This document shows positions 36,688-45,621 of a stretch of DNA of 64,000 nucleotides, piece by piece. A program made the position numbers and the translations under genes. A model generated the notes under the pieces. That model had not been told where the DNA came from. It did not search any database and saw only the letters and a list, made by a program, of their open reading frames with translations. The DNA comes from Cupriavidus laharis (GTDB taxonomy: Bacteria > Pseudomonadota > Gammaproteobacteria > Burkholderiales > Burkholderiaceae): the NCBI RefSeq assembly GCF_914271435.1, contig NZ_CAJZAI010000005.1, positions 248,001 through 312,000 of the forward strand, written 5' to 3'. Each line of letters starts with the position of its first letter. Position 1 is the first letter of the stretch.

Positions 36688-37515
36688 ATGACCAAGATCC
36701 GACGCCTTGCCACGGGCGCAGCGCTGGCCGCAGCCGGCGCCACCGCGCTGACCCTGGCGGCCGCCGTGCACGCGCAGGGCAGCACCGCCGACGAAATCGC
36801 CAAGTACCGCCAGATGCTGGCCGAAGGCAACCCGGCCGAGCTGTGGGAAGCCGCCGGCGAAGAGCTGTGGAAAAAGCCCGCCGGCCCGAAGAACGTCTCG
36901 CTCGAACAGTGCGACCTGGGCAAGGGCCCGGGCGTGACCAAGGGCGCCTACGCCGAACTGCCGCGCTACTTCAAGGATACCGGCAAGGTCATGGACCTGG
37001 AGCAGCGCCTGGCCTACTGCCGCATGACGCTGCAAGGCCTGACGAAGGAAGAGGCGATGGCCAACCCGTTCTCGTCGTCGGGCAAGCCGTCCGACATCGA
37101 GCGCCTGGTCTCGTACCTGACCGCGGAATCGCGCGGCGTGAAGATGAACGTGCAGCTCAGCCACCCGGAAGAACAGCGCACTTACGCGCTCGGCCAGAAG
37201 ATGTTCTTCTACCGCGGCGGCGCCTATGACTTTGCCTGCGCCACCTGCCACGCGGTGGACGGCCAGCGCATCCGCCTGCAGGACCTGCCCAATCTGCTGA
37301 GCGAGAAGGGCGCGCAGGCAGCCTATACGACGTGGCCCGCCTACCGCGTCTCGCAGGGCGAGGTACGCACCATGCAGCACCGCCTGTACGACTGCCTGCG
37401 CCAGCAGCGCTTTCCCGAGCCGGCCTACGGTTCGGACGTGATTACCGCCCTCACCATGTTCCTGGCCAGGAACGCGAACGGCGGCACCTACGATGGCCCC
37501 GCCATGAAGCGCTGA
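36688..37515 (+). CDS. soxA: SoxA subunit of the SoxAX cytochrome (single-heme type)
   Basis: A 275-residue periplasmic cytochrome that, with SoxX, oxidatively conjugates thiosulfate to SoxY. There is one heme motif, CATCH at 184-188; the N-terminal half has lost the second heme site and keeps only Cys75 and Cys111, which probably pair as a disulfide. The active-site cysteine that ligates the heme iron is Cys236 in RLYDCLRQQRFPEP. The ATG at 36688 follows GGAGGAG; the frame is open from 36580 but includes the preceding gene's end. Confidence 0.94.
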   Translation: MTKIRRLATGAALAAAGATALTLAAAVHAQGSTADEIAKYRQMLAEGNPAELWEAAGEELWKKPAGPKNVSLEQCDLGKGPGVTKGAYAELPRYFKDTGKVMDLEQRLAYCRMTLQGLTKEEAMANPFSSSGKPSDIERLVSYLTAESRGVKMNVQLSHPEEQRTYALGQKMFFYRGGAYDFACATCHAVDGQRIRLQDLPNLLSEKGAQAAYTTWPAYRVSQGEVRTMQHRLYDCLRQQRFPEPAYGSDVITALTMFLARNANGGTYDGPAMKR

Positions 37516-37533
37516 CGAGCACGGGAGACAGAC

Positions 37534-38208
37534 ATGCAAGGATTCACCAAGCAATACGCCGTGTGGACGGCTGCCGCCCTGGCGCTGGTTGCCAGCACCG
37601 GCGCCATCGCGCAGGACAATGCCAAGGCAAAGCCGGCAGCAAAGGCCAAGGCCGCTGCCGTCAGCGCCGCCGACATGAAGCACCTGATCGAAGGCTCGTT
37701 CTCGTCGAAGGGCCCGGCTACCGTTGAAGGCGTACTCAACCAGGACGCCATGCAGCAGGCCTGCAGCCAGTACCCCGACCGCTCCAAGGTGCCGGCGGCC
37801 ACGGCAAAGAAGATCGAAGCGGGCGAGCTCAAGCAGGTGAAGTACCCCGCCGACGGCCAGTGGCTGGGCGACTGGAAGGAAGGCGAAAAGGTCGCGCAGA
37901 ACGGCCGCGGCATGCAGTTCTCCGACAAGGTGGGCGGCACCAACGGCGGCAACTGCTACGCGTGCCACCAGATGACCAAGACGGAGATCTCGTTCGGCAA
38001 TATCGGCCCGTCGCTGTACCAGTACGGCAAGCTGCGCGGCAACTCCGAGGACGTGGTCAAGTACACCTGGGGCAAGATCTGGGATTCCAGCGCCTATGCG
38101 GCCTGCTCCAACATGCCGCGCTTCGGCCACAAGGGCATCCTGACCGAAACGCAGATCCGCGATGTGATGGCACTGCTGCTGGACCCGGCCTCGCCGGTCA
38201 ACCAGTAA
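37534..38208 (+). CDS. soxX: SoxX subunit of the SoxAX cytochrome
   Basis: A 224-residue periplasmic monoheme cytochrome. The signal peptide ends near residue 26 (TGAIAQ), a Lys/Ala-rich linker follows, and the heme site is CYACH at 141-145 with the probable axial Met194 in CSNMPRFGHKG. At 224 residues it is longer than the smallest SoxX proteins owing to an N-terminal extension (about 47-125), as in other long SoxX forms. It follows soxA by 18 bases. Confidence 0.94.
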   Translation: MQGFTKQYAVWTAAALALVASTGAIAQDNAKAKPAAKAKAAAVSAADMKHLIEGSFSSKGPATVEGVLNQDAMQQACSQYPDRSKVPAATAKKIEAGELKQVKYPADGQWLGDWKEGEKVAQNGRGMQFSDKVGGTNGGNCYACHQMTKTEISFGNIGPSLYQYGKLRGNSEDVVKYTWGKIWDSSAYAACSNMPRFGHKGILTETQIRDVMALLLDPASPVNQ

Positions 38209-38218
38209 GGGCAAGGGC

Positions 38219-38716
38219 ATGCTGCGCGCGCGGACGGCCTTCATCGCGTGGCTGCTGGCCTTCGGCCTGATGGCCGGAGCCGGCAGCGCCGGCGCGCTGG
38301 AGGTCGGCGACACCGTGCGCCTGCCCGACGTGCAGACGCTGGATGGCCGCACCGTGACAGCCGCGTCGCTGTCCGGCAAGCCGCTGATCGTCGAGGTGTG
38401 GGCCTCCTGGTGCCCGTTCTGCGCCATGCAGAACCCGCGCCTGCAGAAACTGTACGAACGCACGCGCGGCACGCCGCTGCAGGTGCTGACCATCAGCATC
38501 GACAAGGACCCGCGCGAGGCCACCGAGTACCTGCGCAAGCGCGGCTACACCTTCCCGGCCACCATGGATTCCCCGGCGCTGCGCAGCACATTCAGCCCGC
38601 GCAAAGGCCTGCCCGAGCTGTATGTGATCGACGCGCGCGGACGCGTGGTGCAGAAGGAAGTGGGCGAGATGCTCGAAGATGAGGTCGCTGCGCTCGATCG
38701 TTACGCGCGGCCCTGA
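38219..38716 (+). CDS. soxW: Thioredoxin-like SoxW / TlpA-family protein
   Basis: A 165-residue exported thioredoxin-fold protein. After a signal peptide (about 1-26) it shows VWASWCPFCAMQNPRL with the redox pair Cys65/Cys68, and the cis-proline region GLPELYVIDARGRVV. It probably keeps SoxY or other Sox cysteines reduced. A CcdA/SoxV membrane partner is not in the window. It lies 10 bases after soxX. Confidence 0.88.
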   Translation: MLRARTAFIAWLLAFGLMAGAGSAGALEVGDTVRLPDVQTLDGRTVTAASLSGKPLIVEVWASWCPFCAMQNPRLQKLYERTRGTPLQVLTISIDKDPREATEYLRKRGYTFPATMDSPALRSTFSPRKGLPELYVIDARGRVVQKEVGEMLEDEVAALDRYARP

Positions 38717-38835
38717 ACCATTGCCCTGCCGCGCGCCCATCCGCGCACGGCCAACATGAAACCGATGCCGGAAGCGCCTTGCAAGTCTTGCATGGTGCCA
38801 ACCGGCACGCCGATTCCACAGGAAGAGACGACGAC

Positions 38836-40557
38836 ATGAACCGACGCGAGTTCCTGCAGGTGCTGGCCATTGCCGGCGCCAGCGGCATGAGCTTCCCCGC
38901 CAGCGCGGCCCAGGCGGCGAAGTCCGCCGAGGCCATGTACGACCTGCCGCGCTTCGGCAATGTCCACCTGCTGCACTTCACGGACTGCCACGCGCAGCTT
39001 CGGCCCGTGTATTTCCGCGAGCCCAACGTCAACCTAGGCATCGGTGCGTATGCAGGCAAGCCGCCTCACCTGGTGGGCGACGCGCTGCTGCACCACTACG
39101 GCATCCGCCCCGGCACGCCGCAGGCGCATGCGTTCACCTATCTGGACTTCACCGAGGCCGCGCAGCGCTACGGCAAGGTCGGCGGGTTTGCCCACCTGGC
39201 CACGCTGGTCAGCAGGATGAAGGCCAGCCGGCCCGGCGCGCTGCTGCTCGACGGCGGCGACACCTGGCAGGGCTCCGCCACCGCGCTGTGGACAAAGGGC
39301 CAGGACATGGTCGACGCGGCGCTGGCGCTGGGCGTCAACGTCATGACGCCGCACTGGGAAATGACGCTCGGCGCGGACCGCGTCAAGGAGATCGTCGAGA
39401 AGGATTTCAAGGATAAGGTCTCGTTCCTGGCGCAGAACATCAAGACCAACGACTTCGGCGACCCGGTCTTCGACCCGTACGTGATCCGCGACATCAATGG
39501 CGTGGCAGTGGCCATTATCGGCCAGGCTTTCCCATACACGCCGATCGCCAACCCGCGCTACTTCGTGCCGGACTGGACCTTCGGCATCCAGGAAGAGAAC
39601 CTGCAGCAGGTCATTGACGATGCGCGCGGCAAGGGCGCCCAGGTGGTCGTGCTGCTGTCGCACAACGGCATGGATGTCGACTTAAAGCTGGCCTCGCGCG
39701 TGCGCGGGCTGGACGCGATCCTGGGCGGCCATACCCATGACGGCATGCCGGCGCCGGTGCCGGTGAAGAACGCGGGCGGCACCACGCTGGTCACCAACGC
39801 GGGCTCCAACGGCAAGTTCCTCGGCGTGCTGGACTTCGACGTGAAGAACGGCAAGGTGACGGATTTCCGCTACCGCCTGCTGCCGGTGTTCGCCAACTAC
39901 CTGCCGGCGGATCCGGCCATGGACGCGCTGATCACCAGGGTCCGCGCGCCATACGAACAGAAGCTCGGCGAAGTGCTGGCCGTCAACCGCGGCCTGCTGT
40001 ATCGGCGCGGCAACTTCAACGGCACCTTCGACCAGCTCATCCTCGACGGCCTGATGGCAGTGCAGGGCGCACAGATCGCGTTCTCGCCCGGCTTCCGCTG
40101 GGGCACCACGCTGCTGCCGGGCCAGGCCATCACCATGGAGCACCTGATGGACCAGACCGCTATCACCTACCCGTACACCACGGTGACGGACATGAGCGGC
40201 GAGACCATCAAGACCATCCTGGAAGACGTGGCCGACAACCTCTTCAACCCGGACCCGTACTACCAGCAGGGCGGCGACATGGTGCGCGTGGGCGGCCTGC
40301 AGTACACCATCGATCCGAACGCCGGCATGGGCAAGCGCATCCGCGACATGCGCCTGAACGGCCAGCCGCTGGAAGCCGGCAAGACCTACAAGGTGGCCGG
40401 CTGGGCGCCGGTGGCCGAAGAAGCGCGCCAGGCCGGCGGCGCGCCGATCTGGGATGTCATGGCCCAGTGGCTGCGCGCGAACAAGGAAGTCAGCGCGCGC
40501 CCGCTGAACCTGCCCCGCGTGGTCGGCATGGAGCGCAACCCGGGCATGGCGGCCTGA
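38836..40557 (+). CDS. soxB: Thiosulfohydrolase SoxB
   Basis: A 573-residue dimanganese enzyme that hydrolyses the terminal sulfonate from SoxY-bound sulfur to release sulfate. Tat motif RREFLQVL is near residue 3. Metal motifs HFTDCHAQLRP, LLDGGDTWQGSATALWT, MTPHWEMTLG, LLSHNGMDVDLKLA and LGGHTHDGMPAP are in the canonical 5'-nucleotidase-fold order, and the C-terminal nucleotidase domain follows from about residue 360. The ATG at 38836 follows GGAAGAGA. It is the last sox gene before tRNA-Ala. Confidence 0.96.
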   Translation: MNRREFLQVLAIAGASGMSFPASAAQAAKSAEAMYDLPRFGNVHLLHFTDCHAQLRPVYFREPNVNLGIGAYAGKPPHLVGDALLHHYGIRPGTPQAHAFTYLDFTEAAQRYGKVGGFAHLATLVSRMKASRPGALLLDGGDTWQGSATALWTKGQDMVDAALALGVNVMTPHWEMTLGADRVKEIVEKDFKDKVSFLAQNIKTNDFGDPVFDPYVIRDINGVAVAIIGQAFPYTPIANPRYFVPDWTFGIQEENLQQVIDDARGKGAQVVVLLSHNGMDVDLKLASRVRGLDAILGGHTHDGMPAPVPVKNAGGTTLVTNAGSNGKFLGVLDFDVKNGKVTDFRYRLLPVFANYLPADPAMDALITRVRAPYEQKLGEVLAVNRGLLYRRGNFNGTFDQLILDGLMAVQGAQIAFSPGFRWGTTLLPGQAITMEHLMDQTAITYPYTTVTDMSGETIKTILEDVADNLFNPDPYYQQGGDMVRVGGLQYTIDPNAGMGKRIRDMRLNGQPLEAGKTYKVAGWAPVAEEARQAGGAPIWDVMAQWLRANKEVSARPLNLPRVVGMERNPGMAA

Positions 40558-40590
40558 TGTTGCGCGGGATCATCACCGTGCGGGTATGGA

Positions 40591-40620
40591 TTGAAGCGCT
40601 CGGCGGAAGTAGGCTACAAT
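40591..40620 (+). promoter_or_regulatory. Sigma-70-type promoter of the tRNA-Ala gene
   Basis: TTGAAG (40591-40596) and TACAAT (40615-40620) are separated by 18 bases and lie 10 bases before the mature tRNA 5' end. Match to consensus is 4/6 and 5/6. Confidence 0.65.
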
Positions 40621-40630
40621 CTTTCGCTAT

Positions 40631-40706
40631 GGGCCGATAGCTCAGCTGGGAGAGCGCTGCGTTCGCAATGCAGAGGTCGGGAGTTCGATCCTCCTTCGGT
40701 CCACCA
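40631..40706 (+). tRNA. tRNA-Ala (anticodon CGC)
   Basis: A 76-nt cloverleaf with encoded CCA. Acceptor stem GGGCCGA / TCGGTCC (one G-U), D arm GCTC...GAGC, anticodon stem CTGCG / TGCAG with loop TTCGCAA (anticodon CGC at 40664-40666, reading GCG), and T arm GGGAG / CTCCT with loop TTCGATC. It lies directly upstream of a broken integrase, so its 3' end is the probable integration site of the element that follows. Confidence 0.97.
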
Positions 40707-40740
40707 GACACCTTTCAAAGTACCACCAAGATTCACCGCT

Positions 40741-40773
40741 AACCCCGGCGCCACAAGGCTTCCGGGGTTTTTT
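40741..40773 (+). terminator. Rho-independent terminator after tRNA-Ala
   Basis: AACCCCGG (40741-40748) pairs with CCGGGGTT (40762-40769) across a 13-base loop and runs into TTTTTT. It is placed to end the tRNA transcript. Confidence 0.85.
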
Positions 40774-40819
40774 GTTGCCATCGTCTACAATCTTCTACCG
40801 GGTATTACTGCCCCCAACC

Positions 40820-40868
40820 GGGGGCAACTTTGGGGGCAACTGCCCCAACTGCCGTAGGAGTTGCCCCC
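40820..40868. repeat. GGGGGCAACT repeats upstream of the integrase, probable arm-type sites
   Basis: GGGGGCAACT occurs at 40820-40829 and 40832-40841, and as its complement AGTTGCCCCC at 40859-40868, one base before the integrase ATG. A related TGCCCC word lies between. Such clustered words beside a tRNA-linked tyrosine integrase are typical of arm-type integrase or excisionase sites; the inverted pair could also fold over the integrase ribosome site. Confidence 0.6.
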
Positions 40869-41344
40869 ATGGGCCTTTCTGAGATTGCAATCCACAACGC
40901 CAAGCCTGGTATGACGCCGGATGGGCGGGCAACTGACAAGCCATACTAGCTCGCTGACGCGGCTGGCCTTTACCTCGAAGTTGCCCTCAGTGGGGCAAGT
41001 GGTGGCGGCTGAAGTACCGTTTCGCCGGAAAGGAAAAGCGCCTGTCGCTGGGGGTGTATCCGGAGGTCGGCCAGAAGGCGGCACGAGAAAGGCGGGACGA
41101 CGCTCGCAAGCTTCTGGCGGCCGGGGTAGATCCGAGCATGGAGTGCAAGGTTCGCCGGGCCACTACCGTGGAGCGCTCAGCCAACAGCTTTGAGGCAGTA
41201 GCCCGCGAGTGGTATGCAAAGCAATCCCCAGGCTGGACAACTGGCCACGGAGACAAGGTAATCCGCCGATTGGAGCGCGACGCTTTCCCATGGGTAGGCT
41301 GCGCTGCGGCAGGTGTCACGAGCAGGATTGCTTTGACTGGCTGA
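40869..41344 (+). pseudogene. Tyrosine-integrase pseudogene (DUF4102/P4-type, N-terminal part)
   Basis: The frame from ATG 40869 reads MGLSEIAIHNAKPG...DKPY, then a stop (TAG at about 40947) where the family has lysine (DKPYKLADAAGLYLEV). About 35 bases later one base is missing, after which the frame continues WWRLKYRFAGKEKRLSLGVYPEVGQKAARERRDDARKLLAAGVDP...REWYAK. Similarity ends near 41297 (RDAFPWVG), and the whole catalytic domain with R-H-R-Y is absent. Three lesions show it is dead. Its position at the tRNA 3' end identifies it as the integrase of the element. Confidence 0.9.
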
Positions 41345-41486
41345 TAGAGCCGTCCTTACATACGAACTTGACACCGCTGCAATGGGCGACGCCCCCCTTC
41401 TTACCCGAGCATGGGGTGTTACGGGCGCCGACCGCCTGGCTTGCAACGAGTAGGCCGATGGCGACGACAGCGAGGATCTTGCACAT
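41316..41486 (-). CDS. Small secreted cysteine-rich protein, unknown
   Basis: A 56-residue protein with a signal peptide (MCKILAVVAIGLLVASQAVGA) and a 35-residue mature part holding four cysteines: PCSGKKGGVAHC, FVCKDGSIS and QSC. I recognise this pattern from small exported proteins often carried by phages and genomic islands, function unknown. AAAGGAG precedes the ATG at 41486. Its 3' end overlaps the ruined integrase frame, so it, or a rearrangement with it, displaced the integrase C-terminus. Confidence 0.75.
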   Translation of the reverse strand: MCKILAVVAIGLLVASQAVGARNTPCSGKKGGVAHCSGVKFVCKDGSISQSKQSCS

Positions 41487-41709
41487 GTTTTCTCCTTTGG
41501 ATTGTTGTTGATGTGCCTCCCCAGCAAGGGGAGCGAAAGATTCAGAAGAAAGCAGCACCGAGCCTGATTTGCCCTGGATCAAATGCCGAGGGAGTTAGGA
41601 AACATGCAGTACAGATAGCAAAAGAGTTCAATCAGATTCGGAACCGTTCCATTGAATTCCGTAGCGTTTGCCGCACAAATGGACATTTTTCGCACCAAGA
41701 GGAATGCCC

Positions 41710-42921
41710 GTGTCGGATAGCGATGAGCGATTACTGTACTGCAAACCTGATTTCCTGAACATCGACTGGAACATCAGACAAGGTGCCAAGGGCTACACGA
41801 TAGTTGACGCTGACGAATACCGGCTGTGCAGCAACAAGCCGGCGCCGGGCCTGCAAGGCCCGCCACTGAAGCCGACCGCCCCAAAGACGCCACCGCCCCC
41901 TCCGAAATCGCTCATTGAAGGGCTGGCGGATCTCCGCGCCTGGATGAACGAACCCCCGAAGCCCAAGCCGCCAAAGCGTGAGCAATTGACGCGTCCCAAG
42001 GTAGCGCCCTTTGACATACAAGACATTCCCCGGGCCATGGAAACAATGGGCTGGAAACGCTCTGCCAAGCTAATGCGCAGATGGTTTGCTGGCGAGTTGA
42101 ACTATGCAACGCCGGAAGGGGAGACTCGAGCCATTAACCAGAAAGGTGAGCCATTTCCAGCCAGCATGGTTGATACGACCATGTTCCCCATGTCGTGGAT
42201 TCTCGGATTTCCCAGAGCCAACGCGAGATATGAGGAGCTGCGGCAGAAATCGCTCTATACACCGAATGCGCGCAAGGCGCTGGCTGCAATCCTCTCCCGC
42301 CCGTCCCTGCGCAACTACGTCCCTTCCGGGGTACTGCCGGGCGTCACTTATACGCTGGACGCGTGGGAAAAGAGCGGCAGAGATGTGCAAGTTATTCATC
42401 GCGACTATCAGTTTCAGCGCAACTCTGTGGATAGCACGCTCCTCGACAGGGCGATTCTCGGGGGGCGCTCCCTTCTTTCTCCACGAACCTTTCCCGATGA
42501 CTTGTACGGCTCGCTGGGTACATTCTCCTTTTATGCTGCTATTGACCGGGCCGAGTTCATGCGCTTGTTCGGAACGGTGGCGCAGGCAACGGTAACGCAA
42601 GTGGCCATCTACATGCGCGACATGTTCACGTTTCTCGACCGGCCCGGCTCCGGTTCGCAGTACCTGGGACATTGGAACCGCGCCGGCATAATTGTGGTAC
42701 CCGCTGCGGTACCACTCAGCCAAGCTACAACTGGGGACTGGGTAATGTATCCGGTGACGGAGCCTGGCCCCATTACCACAAACAGCGTCTATTACCCGGT
42801 CCGGAACAAGGATTTCAGGGATTGGCAGATGAAGCACAAACGAGGCGGTGATTTGCTGCTTTACTCTGATATCAAGTTTGTTCGGCTCAACAACCCAATT
42901 TCAGTCACGTTTGCGCTATGA
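41710..42921 (+). CDS. DUF6402-like protein of the island, possible effector
   Basis: A 403-residue protein. Residues 45-100 are a Pro/Lys-rich linker; the rest is a globular domain with FDIQDIPRAMETMGWKRSAKLMRRWFAGELNYATP, VDTTMFPMSWILGFPRANARYEEL and a C-terminal beta-rich part (DWVMYPVTEPGPITTNSVYYPVRNKDFRDWQ). From memory it resembles DUF6402 proteins of Burkholderiales, whose function is not established. The GTG at 41710 is preferred because AAGAGGA lies six bases upstream; the ATG at 41704 is too close to it. Its stop overlaps the next gene (ATGA). Lower G+C marks acquisition. No signal peptide. Confidence 0.75.
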   Translation: MSDSDERLLYCKPDFLNIDWNIRQGAKGYTIVDADEYRLCSNKPAPGLQGPPLKPTAPKTPPPPPKSLIEGLADLRAWMNEPPKPKPPKREQLTRPKVAPFDIQDIPRAMETMGWKRSAKLMRRWFAGELNYATPEGETRAINQKGEPFPASMVDTTMFPMSWILGFPRANARYEELRQKSLYTPNARKALAAILSRPSLRNYVPSGVLPGVTYTLDAWEKSGRDVQVIHRDYQFQRNSVDSTLLDRAILGGRSLLSPRTFPDDLYGSLGTFSFYAAIDRAEFMRLFGTVAQATVTQVAIYMRDMFTFLDRPGSGSQYLGHWNRAGIIVVPAAVPLSQATTGDWVMYPVTEPGPITTNSVYYPVRNKDFRDWQMKHKRGGDLLLYSDIKFVRLNNPISVTFAL

Positions 42922-43427
42922 ACGATGGAAGTCTAACCGTACTAGCAGTTGCGCAACTGGGCGTGCTCGCCGGCCTGATTCTGTTCCCCATCGCAGCCTA
43001 TGCCATGTATCGCACCGTTCGATATGTGTTATCGCTGCCGGACGGCAGGCGAGGGCGTGCAAGGGAAATGCTGCGGATCTGGGCCAAGCGCATCGCCGTG
43101 GCTATTGGGGTTGTCGTTATCGTCAGCTATGGCCTCGACGTGCGTCAGCGGCTCCGTGCGGGCAACTGCCAGCGTGAGGCATCTCCTCAAGAGTCCGGGC
43201 CGTACATGGCGGAGATGTGCCTCCTCCCGGCCCGGGGATCGGTGCTCCTGCGCCTGTACTCAAGAACGACCGGCGCGCTCCTGGTTGAACGCATGTATGA
43301 GGATCCGGAACCGCGCCTGATCTGGACGCGAGACGAAGTCATTTACGACACTGCTGCCACTGATGGGAAAGGCTCGGTAAGCCTGCCGCCCACTTGGCTA
43401 GACCGCCTGCGCGCCAAGCTGCCATGA
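42918..43427 (+). CDS. Two-helix membrane protein coupled to the DUF6402-like gene, possible immunity or partner
   Basis: A 169-residue protein with two hydrophobic helices at about residues 5-30 (LTVLAVAQLGVLAGLILFPIAAYAMY) and 58-74 (IAVAIGVVVIVSYGL), then a soluble C-terminal domain of about 90 residues with two cysteines. No family recognised. Its ATG overlaps the stop codon of the preceding gene, so the two are translated as a pair. Pairing of a large cargo-like protein with a small membrane protein is seen in effector/immunity sets, but that role is only a hypothesis. Confidence 0.75.
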   Translation: MNDGSLTVLAVAQLGVLAGLILFPIAAYAMYRTVRYVLSLPDGRRGRAREMLRIWAKRIAVAIGVVVIVSYGLDVRQRLRAGNCQREASPQESGPYMAEMCLLPARGSVLLRLYSRTTGALLVERMYEDPEPRLIWTRDEVIYDTAATDGKGSVSLPPTWLDRLRAKLP

Positions 43428-43864
43428 CAACTCATCGCGAATGCCGATGGAATAGCGGCACCACCGGGCTTACGCTTTGGCCCGCGCGCATACCGGTACC
43501 ACCGCGCGGGGATTGGCCAGCCCGATCCGGGGATCGACGCCTGCGCGGACGACGAGGCATAGCAGCAAATCGAGCGTGAAGCGGTTGCTGCGCTCCGCCA
43601 TGATGACGGATCCTGAGTTGGCCTAACGTAGAGTTCAACGACTGCCTGTGCTTCGGTTCAGCCCCGTACTGCATTGACTGGCGAATGGCGCGCATTCGCC
43701 GGGGGATTCGGGTAAGCGGCATTGGTGAACCCTACCGTGGCGCTGCGCGCGCACCCACTCGCGGGAAGCGAGTAGCTGCCCTTAAAGCACGTCCCACACC
43801 AGACAGGTGGAAGCGCATGCTGCCGCCCACAGGCCGCGCCCGGCACCGCAGGCGTCTTTCCTAT
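43428..43864. other. Gene-free stretch at the right end of the island
   Basis: In 437 bases I see only short frames in every phase and no conserved protein pattern, repeat or RNA gene. It is probably eroded island sequence. The 3' end of hmp follows at 43865. Confidence 0.55.
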
Positions 43865-45112
<1,248 letters not shown>

Positions 45113-45140
45113 CTAGGCGGCGGGGTGCCACATTGCCTAC

Positions 45141-45191
45141 CCATGGTGGCGCCATCCATGGTGGCGGCGTTATATATCACGTCGTGACATA
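45141..45191. promoter_or_regulatory. Repeats and dyad upstream of hmp, candidate NO-responsive control site
   Basis: An AT-rich near-palindrome TATATCAC-GTC-GTGACATA (45173-45191, seven of eight pairs) lies about 100 bases before the hmp start. Beside it the 11-mer CCATGGTGGCG is repeated directly at 45141 and 45156. The dyad could bind an Rrf2 (NsrR) or similar regulator; this is inferred from position. Confidence 0.5.
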
Positions 45192-45245
45192 TTACAGCGG
45201 TTCGTTGCGATCGGCGCAGGCTGTCCGGCAAGTCTGGTGAGGGCG

Positions 45246-45497
45246 TCATGCCACCCGCGGCCCACGCCGCGCCTTCATCGCCGAAGGCCGTACCTGTTGC
45301 AGCGCCCGCAATGACTGCAGCGCGTCTTCCACTGCCTCAATGCCGTCGCGCAGCCGAGCCGTGGCATAGCCGAGGCGGCTCTGTGCATCGGGATCGGGCG
45401 CGGACAGGTTTTCGAGCGCATCGACTTCCGCCTGCATCTGGCCGATCAGGCGGCGCAACTGGGAAGTGCTGTGCGAGGCAAGCGACCGGATAGCCAT
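45246..45497 (-). CDS. Small helical protein, unknown
   Basis: An 83-residue soluble protein, mostly predicted helix with heptad-like leucines (LRRLIGQMQAEVDALENL; LRDGIEAVEDALQSLRALQQV) and a basic tail (KARRGPRVA). GAGGAG lies six bases before the ATG, which supports it as a real gene. No family recognised. It stands alone between hmp and the efflux gene. Confidence 0.6.
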   Translation of the reverse strand: MAIRSLASHSTSQLRRLIGQMQAEVDALENLSAPDPDAQSRLGYATARLRDGIEAVEDALQSLRALQQVRPSAMKARRGPRVA

Positions 45498-45621
45498 GCG
45501 AACTCCTCGGGCGCTACCGATAGCACCCAGTTTGTACGGTAGTACGTCACAAGGGGATCGCCAGTGCTGTTACGTCTCCATACACCTGCGTCGTCTCGCG
45601 CATGCTACGGCCGCGGACTGG

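Larger units (their letters stand above)
40707..43864. mobile_element. Decayed integrative element next to tRNA-Ala
   Basis: The stretch begins at the tRNA 3' end, contains a broken tyrosine-integrase gene, arm-type repeats, a small secreted protein gene and a two-gene cassette, and is visibly poorer in G+C than its flanks. I could not find a second copy of the tRNA 3' end, so the right boundary (before hmp) is a guess. The remaining 437 bases before hmp carry no convincing gene. Confidence 0.65.

Noticed and set aside
41710-43427. Type VI secretion effector/immunity pair as a firm call
   Set aside because: No VgrG, PAAR, Hcp or Rhs gene is in the window and no toxin motif is recognised, so it is kept only as a hypothesis.
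43428-43864. Second attachment site (copy of the tRNA-Ala 3' end)
   Set aside because: Only a short CTTCGGT match is visible near 43650; it is too short to call a direct repeat.
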